This document shows, in pieces, positions 18,089 to 26,697 of a stretch of 64,000 nucleotides of DNA. The DNA comes from SW132 sp038150125. GTDB lineage: Bacteria > Bacteroidota > Rhodothermia > Balneolales > Balneolaceae. The notes beneath the pieces were generated by a model. The model was not told the DNA's origin. It worked only from the letters and a program-made list of their open reading frames with translations, and ran no database searches. The stretch spans positions 186,001 to 250,000 of the forward strand of contig NZ_JBBVMF010000002.1 in NCBI RefSeq assembly GCF_038150125.1. The letters run 5' to 3'. Each line of letters opens with the position of its first letter. Within the stretch, counting starts at the first letter, position 1. The position numbers were made by a program, and so were the translations under genes.

Positions 18089-18823
18089 CTAAGCCACAAT
18101 CGCAGTATCCAAATCTGCATTGGCAAGTACAGGCTGGCTGACCGGCTCGTCGGTTTCAATTACTCCATCACGCAACCTGATGATTCTGCGGGCGTGATCG
18201 GCAATTTCCTGTTCGTGGGTTACAACAATAATGGTATTGCCATTTCTGTAAAGCCCTTCAAAAAGGCGCATAATTTCATCACCGGTTTTGGTGTCGAGGT
18301 TACCCGTTGGTTCATCAGCTAACAAAATTGAAGGATCATTGACTAAAGCACGGGCAATTGCAACCCGCTGACGCTGTCCGCCGGACAATTCATTCGGCTT
18401 GTGATCCATTCGATCACCCAAACCAACTTTGTGCAATGTTTCAGATGCACGTTTTCTTCTTTCCTGGGTCTTCATGCCGGCATAAATCAATGGCAGTTCA
18501 ACATTACTGAGGCAATCAGTTCTGGGAAGCAGGTTAAATGTTTGAAATACGAATCCAATTTCACGGTTTCTTGCCTGTGCCAGTTCACCATCATCCAGTT
18601 TACTTACATCGTTTCCATTCAGAACATACGTTCCTTCCGTTGGTGTATCCAGGCAGCCTATCATATTCATGAGTGTTGATTTACCAGAACCGGACGGCCC
18701 CATAATAGCGATGTACTCATTCGGGTGAATATCGAATGATACGCCATTGAGGGCATTTACTTTCATTGTACCCATCAGGTACGTTTTCTTTAAATCGCGG
18801 ATTTTTATGACAGTTTCGTTCAT
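18089..18823 (-). CDS. ABC transporter ATP-binding protein, MacB/LolD-type
   Basis: 244 residues. Walker A GPSGSGKST (about 43), Q-loop region VFQTFNLLP, signature LSGGQRQRVAIARAL (about 146), Walker B ILLADEPTGNLD (about 170) and the switch His in VVTHE. The FQTFNLLPR and DEPTGNLD wording is typical of mechanotransmission ABC systems that pair with FtsX-fold permeases. It lies 60 bases after the adaptor gene. Its likely permeases are the two FtsX-type genes 5 kb upstream. Confidence 0.92.
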   Translation of the reverse strand: MNETVIKIRDLKKTYLMGTMKVNALNGVSFDIHPNEYIAIMGPSGSGKSTLMNMIGCLDTPTEGTYVLNGNDVSKLDDGELAQARNREIGFVFQTFNLLPRTDCLSNVELPLIYAGMKTQERRKRASETLHKVGLGDRMDHKPNELSGGQRQRVAIARALVNDPSILLADEPTGNLDTKTGDEIMRLFEGLYRNGNTIIVVTHEQEIADHARRIIRLRDGVIETDEPVSQPVLANADLDTAIVA

Positions 18824-18883
18824 TGTTTCTTCGTTTTGTTGCGTATAGGTTTGCTGGCGTAAATTATATTCTTCAGGAGGTGA

Positions 18884-20272
18884 TTATGACTCGCTCGTCT
18901 GAATGTTATTTGACACTTTTATCTTATCATCCTTTTGCAGTTCGCGTGACAAAATTCGGTAATTACCGGTTACTATTTCATCACCATCCCGGACACCACT
19001 CAGAATCTGGATATGCGTGTTGTCACTAATTCCTGTCTCAACCTCGGTGCGTTTTGCAACGCCGTTATTGTTTATAAATACAACTTTCCTGAAATCTTCT
19101 TCCTTCGAACTCCTGTTGGTTCGCATGGCCTCACCGGCATTGGTATCAGCGCCCGTAGAATCTGATTCAAGTGAATCACTTTCGGCAGCGTCCGCAGCAA
19201 AGTCCCTAACTGTTACTGCCTGAATGGGAACTGAAACAACATCAACCACCGTATTTGTACGAATATCTACAGTGCCAGACATTCCCGGCTTAAAGTTTGG
19301 AGATTCGGCCCGGGTAGGTGTTTCCTGATCAGTTACCTGAACGATAAAGTCTTCTGGCCCCGAATCGAGATTGTGAGGTGTTGTGATACGAATTTTCACC
19401 TTATAGTTTGTGATCTGTTCGGCAGAACCACTACTTGAAACATCAGCTGAATTGGCAATTTCTGTCACCCGTCCTTCAAAAATACGATTTGGATACGCAT
19501 CAACCTCAATATCAACAAGGTCGTCAGTACTCACATTAACGATATCGTTTTCGTTGACATCAACTTCAACTTCCATTTGGTTCAGGCGGGCAATTCTCAT
19601 CATTTCAGTACCGGCTGTCTGGGCATTTCCAAGCACGCGTTCGCCCTCCTCTACTGAAAGCCTGCTGATTGTGCCATCTCGCGGTGCTCTTATGACCGTT
19701 TGCTGAAGTTCTTCCTCAGCCCTACGCAGTTGAGCCTGGGCACTTTGGATCTGGTATTCGGCTGCTTTTAAATTTGCCTGGCGAGCTTCGTACGTATTCT
19801 TAACCTGGCTATATTCCAACTCTGAAATAAGGTTTTGCTGATACAGCTGATCACTTTTTTGGAATTCTGACTGAGACTGCAGCATGTTAGACCGAGCCTC
19901 TTCCATTCTTGCTTGCTGAGAGAGAAGCGAGGCACGAAGCTCATCAATCCTGGCCTGGTAAATATCAGGTTTGATTCGCAGTAAAAGATCGCCTTCCCTG
20001 ATGAAATCTCCCTCTCTGACGTTCAGTTCAATAATTTCACCGGATACATCAGGCCGGATAATTACCTCGGTTTCCGGCTGGATTCGACCAGAAGCTGACA
20101 CGATTTGAGTGATGGTCCGAAGCTCAGCATTGGCGGTTTCTACGCTAATTTCATTCTCTCCGGAATCCATCCATCCCATCGCGTTTGCAACCACACCTGC
20201 AGCTACAAGCACGAGTACCAGGATGCCCGCGACTTTTAAAAGTTTTTTTGTTGCCGAACTACTTTTTGTCAT
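18884..20272 (-). CDS. HlyD/MacA-type periplasmic adaptor protein
   Basis: 462 residues. One N-terminal membrane helix (about 9-31), split lipoyl/barrel-sandwich domain (VIIRPDVSGEIIELNVREGDFI), an alpha-helical hairpin coiled coil (about 115-200, rich in Gln, Ala and Glu), then beta-barrel and membrane-proximal domains. It bridges an inner-membrane pump with TolC. It sits 25 bases downstream of the tolC-like gene and upstream of the ATPase, giving the order tolC-macA-ATPase. A Ser/Asp-rich loop (about 350-375) is an added segment. Substrate unknown. Confidence 0.9.
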   Translation of the reverse strand: MTKSSSATKKLLKVAGILVLVLVAAGVVANAMGWMDSGENEISVETANAELRTITQIVSASGRIQPETEVIIRPDVSGEIIELNVREGDFIREGDLLLRIKPDIYQARIDELRASLLSQQARMEEARSNMLQSQSEFQKSDQLYQQNLISELEYSQVKNTYEARQANLKAAEYQIQSAQAQLRRAEEELQQTVIRAPRDGTISRLSVEEGERVLGNAQTAGTEMMRIARLNQMEVEVDVNENDIVNVSTDDLVDIEVDAYPNRIFEGRVTEIANSADVSSSGSAEQITNYKVKIRITTPHNLDSGPEDFIVQVTDQETPTRAESPNFKPGMSGTVDIRTNTVVDVVSVPIQAVTVRDFAADAAESDSLESDSTGADTNAGEAMRTNRSSKEEDFRKVVFINNNGVAKRTEVETGISDNTHIQILSGVRDGDEIVTGNYRILSRELQKDDKIKVSNNIQTSES

Positions 20273-20297
20273 CGTATTACTCTCACTGTCTGTTTAA

Positions 20298-21665
20298 TTA
20301 GTTGATCTCAATATTTTCATCAAGGCGGCCGATATAATAATCAAGCAACCGTTGCTGAAAGATGAAGTTATACACCGCCTGAACCCGCTCCGACTGCGCC
20401 TGTACATAGTTTGCATTGGCAAGATTAAGCTCAATCAGTGTCGTTGCACCAATTTCGTATCGTTGTTGCTCAGTTTCGTATGCGCGTTCTGCAGCTATTA
20501 AAGATTTTTGAGATGATTCCAGCTCTTTTACGATAGAGGTATAATCATTATAAGCCTGTCGCACTTCTTCACTAATTTGGAATCGAACATTTTGCAACTC
20601 AAGCTCGCTATTTTTAAGCTGTATTTTAGAGCTTATGAGGTTTGTACGATTGTTCCATCTGTTGAATATCGGTATAGACACAGAAAAGCCTATGTTTCTG
20701 CTTCTCTGCAGATCGAAAAACTGGTCGCTGAAAGATGCAACCTCTCTAATCATAGGATTATCAGGGTCTGGCACCCGAAACTGATCACTCCAGCGAGAAC
20801 TTATTCCTGCACTCGCTGAAACCGACGGGAGCAGATTGGCACGAGCGATGATTTGAGCCTGCTCATTACTCTCAATTGCAAGTTGCTGAGCCTTGAAATC
20901 ACTTCTGTTATTCAATGCAGTATCAATCATCTCATTAAGATTAAAGTTGACAGGTGCAATTGAAAGTTCATCCACTGAAGGCACGTTAGTTTCAATATCG
21001 GTGATGGTATCATCCTGCATAATTCGAATCAATTGTGCTTTACTTACTTCCAGTGTATTTTCTCTCTGAATCACCGTCAGTTCATTACTGGCAACCGTTG
21101 CCTCCTGGTTAAACAGATCAACCGTTGGCAGTGAGCCTACGTCTACCTGAGCACGGATTTGTTCAAGCTGGCTTCTGGAAGCTTCCAATGTTGACTCTGC
21201 GATTTTCAAAAGTTCTTCATTTAATACGACTTGGAGATATCGGCTGGCCGTATTAAAGATGACCGTCTCTTTTAGCCTTTGATTTTCTTCTGCCGTTGAC
21301 TGATTGTCTACCCTGGCCTGTCGTAAATTTGCGATGTTTGCAAAACCATTAAACACCGTTACGTTAGCGTTTAGGCTGCCTCCCACTCCTTTAGTAGTTG
21401 CATCCTCAAACGAAAGATCTTCCTGGATAAACTGACGACCAATATTCAGTGAGCCATTGAAGTTTCCACTGAGGGATGGTAAGAAATCTGCCTTCGCACT
21501 AAAGACACGTGTATCTGCAAGCTGCTTGTTATTTGCGGCTTGTTTCAGCTGGTAGTTATTTTCGAGAGCGATATCAATCGCTTCCTGTAAAGAAATGTTG
21601 GTCTGTGCTTGCCCAATTAGTGGAAGGAAAAGCAGTACTGTGATGATGGTGTATATGCGAATCAT
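20298..21665 (-). CDS. TolC-family outer-membrane efflux protein
   Basis: 455 residues. Signal peptide ending GQAQT, then two OEP repeats (about 25-220 and 235-450) of long helices. Family-like segments are ISLQEAIDIALENNYQLKQA at the start and ATTLIELNLANANYVQAQ near the end. It should form the trimeric outer-membrane duct for the adaptor and ABC transporter encoded next. ATG at 21665. Confidence 0.92.
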   Translation of the reverse strand: MIRIYTIITVLLFLPLIGQAQTNISLQEAIDIALENNYQLKQAANNKQLADTRVFSAKADFLPSLSGNFNGSLNIGRQFIQEDLSFEDATTKGVGGSLNANVTVFNGFANIANLRQARVDNQSTAEENQRLKETVIFNTASRYLQVVLNEELLKIAESTLEASRSQLEQIRAQVDVGSLPTVDLFNQEATVASNELTVIQRENTLEVSKAQLIRIMQDDTITDIETNVPSVDELSIAPVNFNLNEMIDTALNNRSDFKAQQLAIESNEQAQIIARANLLPSVSASAGISSRWSDQFRVPDPDNPMIREVASFSDQFFDLQRSRNIGFSVSIPIFNRWNNRTNLISSKIQLKNSELELQNVRFQISEEVRQAYNDYTSIVKELESSQKSLIAAERAYETEQQRYEIGATTLIELNLANANYVQAQSERVQAVYNFIFQQRLLDYYIGRLDENIEIN

Positions 21666-22139
21666 AATTGTTTTTTAGTCGAGTTTGGGTGGTACTACGC
21701 AAGAAGTGTAAGGAGAGTTACAGTATTTTTATTCCCGATTTAGAAATAAAAACTTTTTTTAACAATTCAGCTTTTCCAAAATGAACTACCTCGGGGCAGA
21801 GCCCACGAGGTATAAACTTAGAACCAATAATTTTTGGTCCAATATTGAGCTTATTCTGGAGTGTCCCCCTTCGAAGGGGGCAATGGGGGATGATCAGTTA
21901 AGTTTCTGAACCAAGTTCAGGACATCTCAACACTCAGAAAGTCATCCCCCAGCTCACTCCGTTCGCTTCCCCCTTCAAAGGGGGACTTTTATCCTTTCCG
22001 ACCCAGAGGGTCGGGGAATTAAACCACTTTAGATTAAAAGAAGTGAATTTAAAATCGGTTGGAATTTTTAGATAGGTGTATAGTTACATTCCAACTCCAT
22101 AAATGAATCAAGCACATTTCATCAAAGATGCGGTCCGGT
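21666..22139. other. Non-coding gap interrupting the efflux cluster
   Basis: 470 bp with no gene. It contains the 124-bp repeat at 21863-21986 and a CCGACCC-AGA-GGGTCGG hairpin (21998-22014). It must also hold the tolC promoter on the minus strand if the small-protein cassette is a separate unit. Confidence 0.5.
21863..21986. repeat. Dispersed inverted repeat (CCCCCTTCGAAGGGGG type)
   Basis: Nested symmetry: outer GTCCCCCTTCGAAGGGGG and its counterpart CCCCCTTCAAAGGGGGAC, and inner TGGGGGATGA (21884-21893) against TCATCCCCCA (21942-21951). The whole can fold into a long cruciform or RNA hairpin. It resembles intergenic repeats common in Bacteroidota chromosomes. No ORF inside. Confidence 0.6.
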
Positions 22140-22589
22140 TTACCTGTCTGACTTATAATCTGATGAAGGATTCTCTTCAGATGAATCCGATTTAGATGAT
22201 GTAAGTCCGGGCATAACTTTGCGATCAACAATGTCTGATATGTAAATCATTGCACGTTTAGCTGCCATGCGTTTAAGTTCGCTAATGAGAAGAGATGTAA
22301 AACCGGTGCCTTTAGATCCCGAATTACTTCCGACGTCTGTTGGACGACCCGCGGATTTTCGTTTTTTGCGCCCTGATACGCCCGCAATTAATCCAACAGC
22401 TATTGAAATTCCGATAGCTTTAAAGGGATTATCCCTGATTTTTTTTATCGGTTTTAACGTGGTATCAATTCCGCCGCTAATTTTACTCGCTTTCCGGGAA
22501 TACTTCTCTTCAATGAGTTCAATCTCACTCTGAAGTTTTTCCTTTCGTAATTGAATATCATCAATATTCTGATTTTTCTTTTTACTCAA
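22140..22589 (-). CDS. Hypothetical small membrane-associated protein (YqjK-like position)
   Basis: 149 residues, not recognised as a named family. It starts with TTG behind AGGTGAGAGG. The N-terminal part is a charged helix (IQLRKEKLQSEIELIEEKYS). Residues about 55-70 form a short glycine-rich hydrophobic segment (AIGISIAVGLIAGVSG) after KPIKKIRDNPFKA, which resembles the NP-hydrophobic anchor of ElaB/YqjD proteins. A Ser-rich tail follows. It is third in a three-gene cassette with the YqjD- and YqjE-like genes. Confidence 0.6.
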   Translation of the reverse strand: MSKKKNQNIDDIQLRKEKLQSEIELIEEKYSRKASKISGGIDTTLKPIKKIRDNPFKAIGISIAVGLIAGVSGRKKRKSAGRPTDVGSNSGSKGTGFTSLLISELKRMAAKRAMIYISDIVDRKVMPGLTSSKSDSSEENPSSDYKSDR

Positions 22590-22599
22590 AACCTCTCAC

Positions 22600-23028
22600 C
22601 TAATTCAGTTTCTTTTTATCATTGTCAGGGTCAGCTAGTGATGCCGTCTTCTTTTCAAAATTCAGAGCAATCTTCTCAATAATGTCACTTTGGATCTTCT
22701 GTTCAAGATTTTTTGAACTTCTGTTATAGAAGATGAATCCAAGAATTAGCAGCGGCAGCGAAGCTAGAAAAAATCCCAGTGCCTGGCTATTCAGTAATTC
22801 TCCCAGAAAAAAACCAAGTGCAATCCATAGAAACACGATGCCAAAAGAGAGAAAAAGCAACCCTATAAATTTTTGTATAGATGTGGAGACCGTAAATGCA
22901 ATTTGCTCCGCAACCGTTATTGAAAATAGCTCAATACGGTTCTCCACATATTTACGAATATCCGGCCCGGGGGTAATTCGGTTAGATGCAGATTTCTTTG
23001 TGTGCTGTTCTTTGGAATCAGAGTCCAT
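22600..23028 (-). CDS. Phage holin family/YqjE-like membrane protein
   Basis: 142 residues with two hydrophobic helices (about 45-73 and 80-100) flanked by a charged N-terminus (YVENRIELFSITVAEQIA) and a lysine-rich C-terminus. This matches the Actinobacteriophage holin/YqjE superfamily of small membrane proteins, usually chromosomal and not phage-derived. It lies 5 bases after the DUF883-like gene and 10 bases before the TTG-started hypothetical. Role is probably in envelope or stress physiology. Confidence 0.7.
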   Translation of the reverse strand: MDSDSKEQHTKKSASNRITPGPDIRKYVENRIELFSITVAEQIAFTVSTSIQKFIGLLFLSFGIVFLWIALGFFLGELLNSQALGFFLASLPLLILGFIFYNRSSKNLEQKIQSDIIEKIALNFEKKTASLADPDNDKKKLN

Positions 23029-23033
23029 ATGAA

Positions 23034-23240
23034 TCAGGATTTGAAAATCTTGCCGATTAAATAACCTGCAAGAGCACCGGCAAGTACGCTTTGAATTGGG
23101 TTTTTGCGTATGAAAAGTTCAGTTTCTGTTTTAAATTCATAAAACCGGTCTTGAATCTCAGCATTTTCGATCATCTGACGACCTTCATCAATTACATCTT
23201 CAAGATCTTCATTCAAACTATTTAAAATATCTTCTTCCAT
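23034..23240 (-). CDS. DUF883/ElaB-YqjD-like membrane-anchored protein
   Basis: 68 residues. An acidic amphipathic helix (LNSLNEDLEDVIDEGRQMI) is followed by FIRKNPIQSVLAGALAGYLIGKIF, a C-terminal glycine-zipper membrane anchor with the Arg-Lys-Asn-Pro entry typical of ElaB/YqjD. Enterobacterial members bind ribosomes at the inner membrane in stationary phase; that role here is only inferred. It heads the three-gene cassette. ATG at 23240. Confidence 0.75.
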   Translation of the reverse strand: MEEDILNSLNEDLEDVIDEGRQMIENAEIQDRFYEFKTETELFIRKNPIQSVLAGALAGYLIGKIFKS

Positions 23241-23336
23241 AATGTCACGCTTTTAATTTTAATTAACTGACTTAAGATAACAGACTGATATGTAATGAAA
23301 AAGAAGATTTGTCGGTAATCGTTCGGTAAATTTAGG

Positions 23337-24563
23337 CTATTCGTACCGGAGGCTCTCAATGGGATCGAGCTGGGCAGCTTTAAATGCGGGATATACCCCA
23401 AAAACAACCCCAATGATTGTCATCCCAAGCAATCCGCCAACAGCCGAACTCCAGGGAATCACCACGCTCGATTCAAGCCACAGAGCAGCAGCATTACCCA
23501 GGGCGGCCCCGAAAATAATTCCTATGACGCCGCCGATCTGGCAAATGGCTATCGCCTCCATCAAAAATTGAGAAACAATTGCTTTTTTAGTGGCTCCAAC
23601 AGCCTTTCGCACCCCAATCTCGCGCGTGCGTTCGCTTACCGATACAAGCATAATGTTCATCACACCAATGCCTGCCCCAAGCAGAACAATACCACCTATC
23701 ACAAACCCAATACTGTATAATATTGCCGTAAACGAGTTAAATGAGTTACTGAGTGACTCATTTGTTGTAATTTCAAAATTGTTCTCCTCAATTGGATCCA
23801 CTTTGCGAATGACTCGCAAATATCCTGTAATTTCATCAATCGCTTTTTGAATATTTACAACAGATCCGGCCCGTACCTGGATGCCTATATTCTGGTTTTT
23901 TCCGTAAACCCCGGCCAAGTTTGAATAGGGAATAACTACAAACCGATCGAGCGTATTTCCAAATACATTTCCTTTGGCTTCAACCATTCCAATGACTGTG
24001 TATGGTCGGCCTTCAATCCGAATCGTTTTTCCCACAGCATCTTCTCTGTCAAATAAGGCGGACTCAACATCGGCACCTATAATCGCAACCGCTCGTGCAT
24101 TGTCAACATCCTGCGGCAGAATATTCCGGCCTTCACTTAATGTATATGCATTGTTATCCAGATAAAACTGGTTACCCCCTCTAATGCTAATATTAGGTTC
24201 CGTTTCAATATCCTCGTACGTAACACGGGTGGTTCGGTAGGTTCGATTTGGTCCAATGTCGGATGAACGATCCGTGTAGTCCTGAAGTCGCTCCATCTGT
24301 TCAAGGGTGATATCCTCACGATTCCGGAGTTTTTCCCAGTCTTGCGGCCCCATCGAAATTGTGGGAGTTTTTGTGATGGTAATTACATCGCCCCCCATCA
24401 AGCTGAGAGTATCTTTAAAATAGGTATCGAGAACAAGCACTGCAGTGTTCGCCCCGATAATTGCAAACACGCCCACAGAGATTGCAAGCAGTGTTAATGA
24501 TGAACGCAGTTTGTTGGCGCGAATACTGTCAATAGATTGTCGGAAAACTTCTATAATGTTCAT
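23337..24563 (-). CDS. FtsX/MacB-type ABC transporter permease
   Basis: 408 residues. One N-terminal helix, a large MacB periplasmic core domain (about 50-255), then three C-terminal helices. The conserved segment between the helices is MNIMLVSVSERTREIGVRKAVGA. It ends with DPIESLRYE exactly like its neighbour, so the two permeases are diverged duplicates and could form a heterodimer. No ATPase is adjacent; the nearest is at 18089-18823. Confidence 0.9.
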   Translation of the reverse strand: MNIIEVFRQSIDSIRANKLRSSLTLLAISVGVFAIIGANTAVLVLDTYFKDTLSLMGGDVITITKTPTISMGPQDWEKLRNREDITLEQMERLQDYTDRSSDIGPNRTYRTTRVTYEDIETEPNISIRGGNQFYLDNNAYTLSEGRNILPQDVDNARAVAIIGADVESALFDREDAVGKTIRIEGRPYTVIGMVEAKGNVFGNTLDRFVVIPYSNLAGVYGKNQNIGIQVRAGSVVNIQKAIDEITGYLRVIRKVDPIEENNFEITTNESLSNSFNSFTAILYSIGFVIGGIVLLGAGIGVMNIMLVSVSERTREIGVRKAVGATKKAIVSQFLMEAIAICQIGGVIGIIFGAALGNAAALWLESSVVIPWSSAVGGLLGMTIIGVVFGVYPAFKAAQLDPIESLRYE

Positions 24564-24565
24564 AG

Positions 24566-25798
24566 TTACTCGTACCTGAGTGATTCAATGGGGTCAGATT
24601 TGGCCGCACGTCTGCTTGGTAGATATCCGAAAAGCAATCCAATAAACGTACAAAGAAGTATTGCATTTAAAACAGTGGTCCAGTCCATGTAGGCTACAAA
24701 TATTTGATTAATGAGTTCAGTGATCCCAATAGATAAAATCACGCCAATCACACCGCCAAAGATGCAAATGACAATTGACTCCATGAGAAACTGGAGCTGA
24801 ATTTCCCATGATTTTGCGCCAACTGCTTTTCTGATTCCTATCTCTTTAGTTCGCTCCTTCACAGATACGAACATGATATTCATTACCCCGATGCCGCCAA
24901 CAAAAAGGGCCAATCCGGTTAAAAATATACCGATCCCGTAAATGGCAACCTTCATACCCTGAAATTCCTGTTCAAAGAGTGCTGCCTGGTTAATAGCAAA
25001 ATCATCGTCCTCCATGGGGTCTAGTCCCCTGATGAGTCGCATGGCCCCAATAACTTCATATTCCCCCTCCTGGAGTGTCTCCTCGTCCGGAAATTGAACG
25101 GATATCTGAATTCCCCACCGCAGATCATAGATTGTACCGTAGGCTGAAATAGGAACAATCATTCTGTTATCGCCGTCCTCGAGTCCCAAAAAGTTTCCTT
25201 GCTCTTCAAGCAGCCCAATAACGTTAAACCGCTGGCCTCGGATCCGAACCTGTTTATTTAACGGATCAGAATTTGGAAAGAGAACCTCGGCAACACTATT
25301 GCCTAAAATGACGACTTTCGCCGCGCGCTGCTTTTCCTCTCCTGTAAAAGCCCGTCCTTCAGCAATATTTAAGCCGGCCGTTTCAAAATATGATGCGGTG
25401 GCACCATTTAACTGAACGTTATCAGCAGACCTGTCCTGAAATCGTATAGCGGTTCCTCTGCTTGCAGATGCCGATACTGCCGACGCACTTGGCACCAGCT
25501 CCCGAAGCTGGTCCACATATTCGAGCTGCATCTCCCTCCTATTGCGATATTCCCACCATTTATACTCTCCGCCAAATCCCCATGGCCATTTTTCAACAAA
25601 AACTACGTTTCGACCAAGCATATCCATACTTTCCTCGAACGATCGGTCAACGCCATCCGTAATGGTATTCATAGCCGTTACAGACACAATACCAATAACA
25701 ATGCAGGTTGTGGTAAGCAGCGCACGCACTTTATTTGCCCAAAGAGCAGACATTGCAATCTTGGATCCTTCAACTAAACTTATATAAAGTTTTTTCAT
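24566..25798 (-). CDS. FtsX/MacB-type ABC transporter permease
   Basis: 410 residues with the same architecture as the downstream permease: N-terminal helix (ALLTTTCIVIGIVSVTAMNT), MacB-like periplasmic domain, and three C-terminal helices with MNIMFVSVKERTKEIGIRKAVGA. Stop and next start are 2 bases apart. It is the first gene of the minus-strand exporter region and is divergent from bshB1 across 155 bp. Substrate unknown; such systems export macrolides, peptides or lipoproteins. Confidence 0.9.
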   Translation of the reverse strand: MKKLYISLVEGSKIAMSALWANKVRALLTTTCIVIGIVSVTAMNTITDGVDRSFEESMDMLGRNVVFVEKWPWGFGGEYKWWEYRNRREMQLEYVDQLRELVPSASAVSASASRGTAIRFQDRSADNVQLNGATASYFETAGLNIAEGRAFTGEEKQRAAKVVILGNSVAEVLFPNSDPLNKQVRIRGQRFNVIGLLEEQGNFLGLEDGDNRMIVPISAYGTIYDLRWGIQISVQFPDEETLQEGEYEVIGAMRLIRGLDPMEDDDFAINQAALFEQEFQGMKVAIYGIGIFLTGLALFVGGIGVMNIMFVSVKERTKEIGIRKAVGAKSWEIQLQFLMESIVICIFGGVIGVILSIGITELINQIFVAYMDWTTVLNAILLCTFIGLLFGYLPSRRAAKSDPIESLRYE

Positions 25799-25953
25799 TA
25801 AAAAGCTATTGGGTTTGAAAATTGATCGGATTACTTTTAAGCATGGAGTTCATTTATTTGGTGCGCATGCAGACATTTCGCAGATGGAGTACGTGAAAAA
25901 ATGACATTCGTTGCAATTTAAAATAGAAATTTTTACTCAATTGAAATTTCGAT

Positions 25954-26697
25954 ATGAAAGCTGATATACTCGCTTTTGGTGCCCATCCCGACGATACGGA
26001 GCTGGGGTGTTCAGGGACGCTGGCATCGCTCGTAAAACAGGGACAAACAGTAGTTGTTGCAGATCTTACACGGGGAGAAATGGGGTCAAGAGGAACGGCT
26101 GAAATTCGTTTACAGGAAGCACAAAAAGCCGCAGATATTATCGGTCTTGCTGATCGTGTAAATCTTGGCCTACCGGATACCCAGCTTGAAAACACCCGCG
26201 AATTTCAGATACCGATCATAGAAGTCGTTCGCCGGTATAAGCCACATATCTGCATCCTGCCAGCTCCCGCTGATCGCCATCCGGATCATGGAAACGCCTC
26301 TGCCCTGCTGATTGATGCCATTTTTTATAGCGGTCTTGTCAAAATTGAGACAAAAGATTCAGACAGAAAACTTCAGGACATTCACAGGCCATCGCATATT
26401 ATTCACTACATGCAGGACAGACCTTTTGAGCCTGATTTTATTTTTGATATTACTGGTACACTTGAAACGAAAGAAAAGGCAATCAAAGCATTTGCAACCC
26501 AATTCAACGTTGCTGATCCGGGTGATGAACCTGAAACGTATATTTCCGATCCGTCCTTTTTTGATTCGCTTCGGGCCAGAGCAAAACACCTTGGCCATCT
26601 TGCGGGCTTTGAGTACGGAGAGGCATTTCAATACGCCTCTTCCCCATTTCCTGCACGAAACCTCGATTTTTTGATGGGTACCTCTCCCAAGCGGTGA
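25954..26697 (+). CDS. bshB1: Bacillithiol biosynthesis deacetylase BshB1
   Basis: 247 residues, LmbE/PIG-L zinc deacetylase. It removes acetate from GlcNAc-malate during bacillithiol synthesis. Metal and catalytic motifs are AHPDD (residues 10-14) and HPDH (about 109-112), with the BshB1-type wording GLPDTQLENT. Length is normal for BshB1. bshA and bshC are not in the window. The short region upstream is shared with the divergent ABC permeases. Confidence 0.92.
   Translation: MKADILAFGAHPDDTELGCSGTLASLVKQGQTVVVADLTRGEMGSRGTAEIRLQEAQKAADIIGLADRVNLGLPDTQLENTREFQIPIIEVVRRYKPHICILPAPADRHPDHGNASALLIDAIFYSGLVKIETKDSDRKLQDIHRPSHIIHYMQDRPFEPDFIFDITGTLETKEKAIKAFATQFNVADPGDEPETYISDPSFFDSLRARAKHLGHLAGFEYGEAFQYASSPFPARNLDFLMGTSPKR

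Noticed and set aside
25854..26195. Minus-strand 113-residue ORF over bshB1
   Set aside because: It is an antisense shadow of the well-supported deacetylase.
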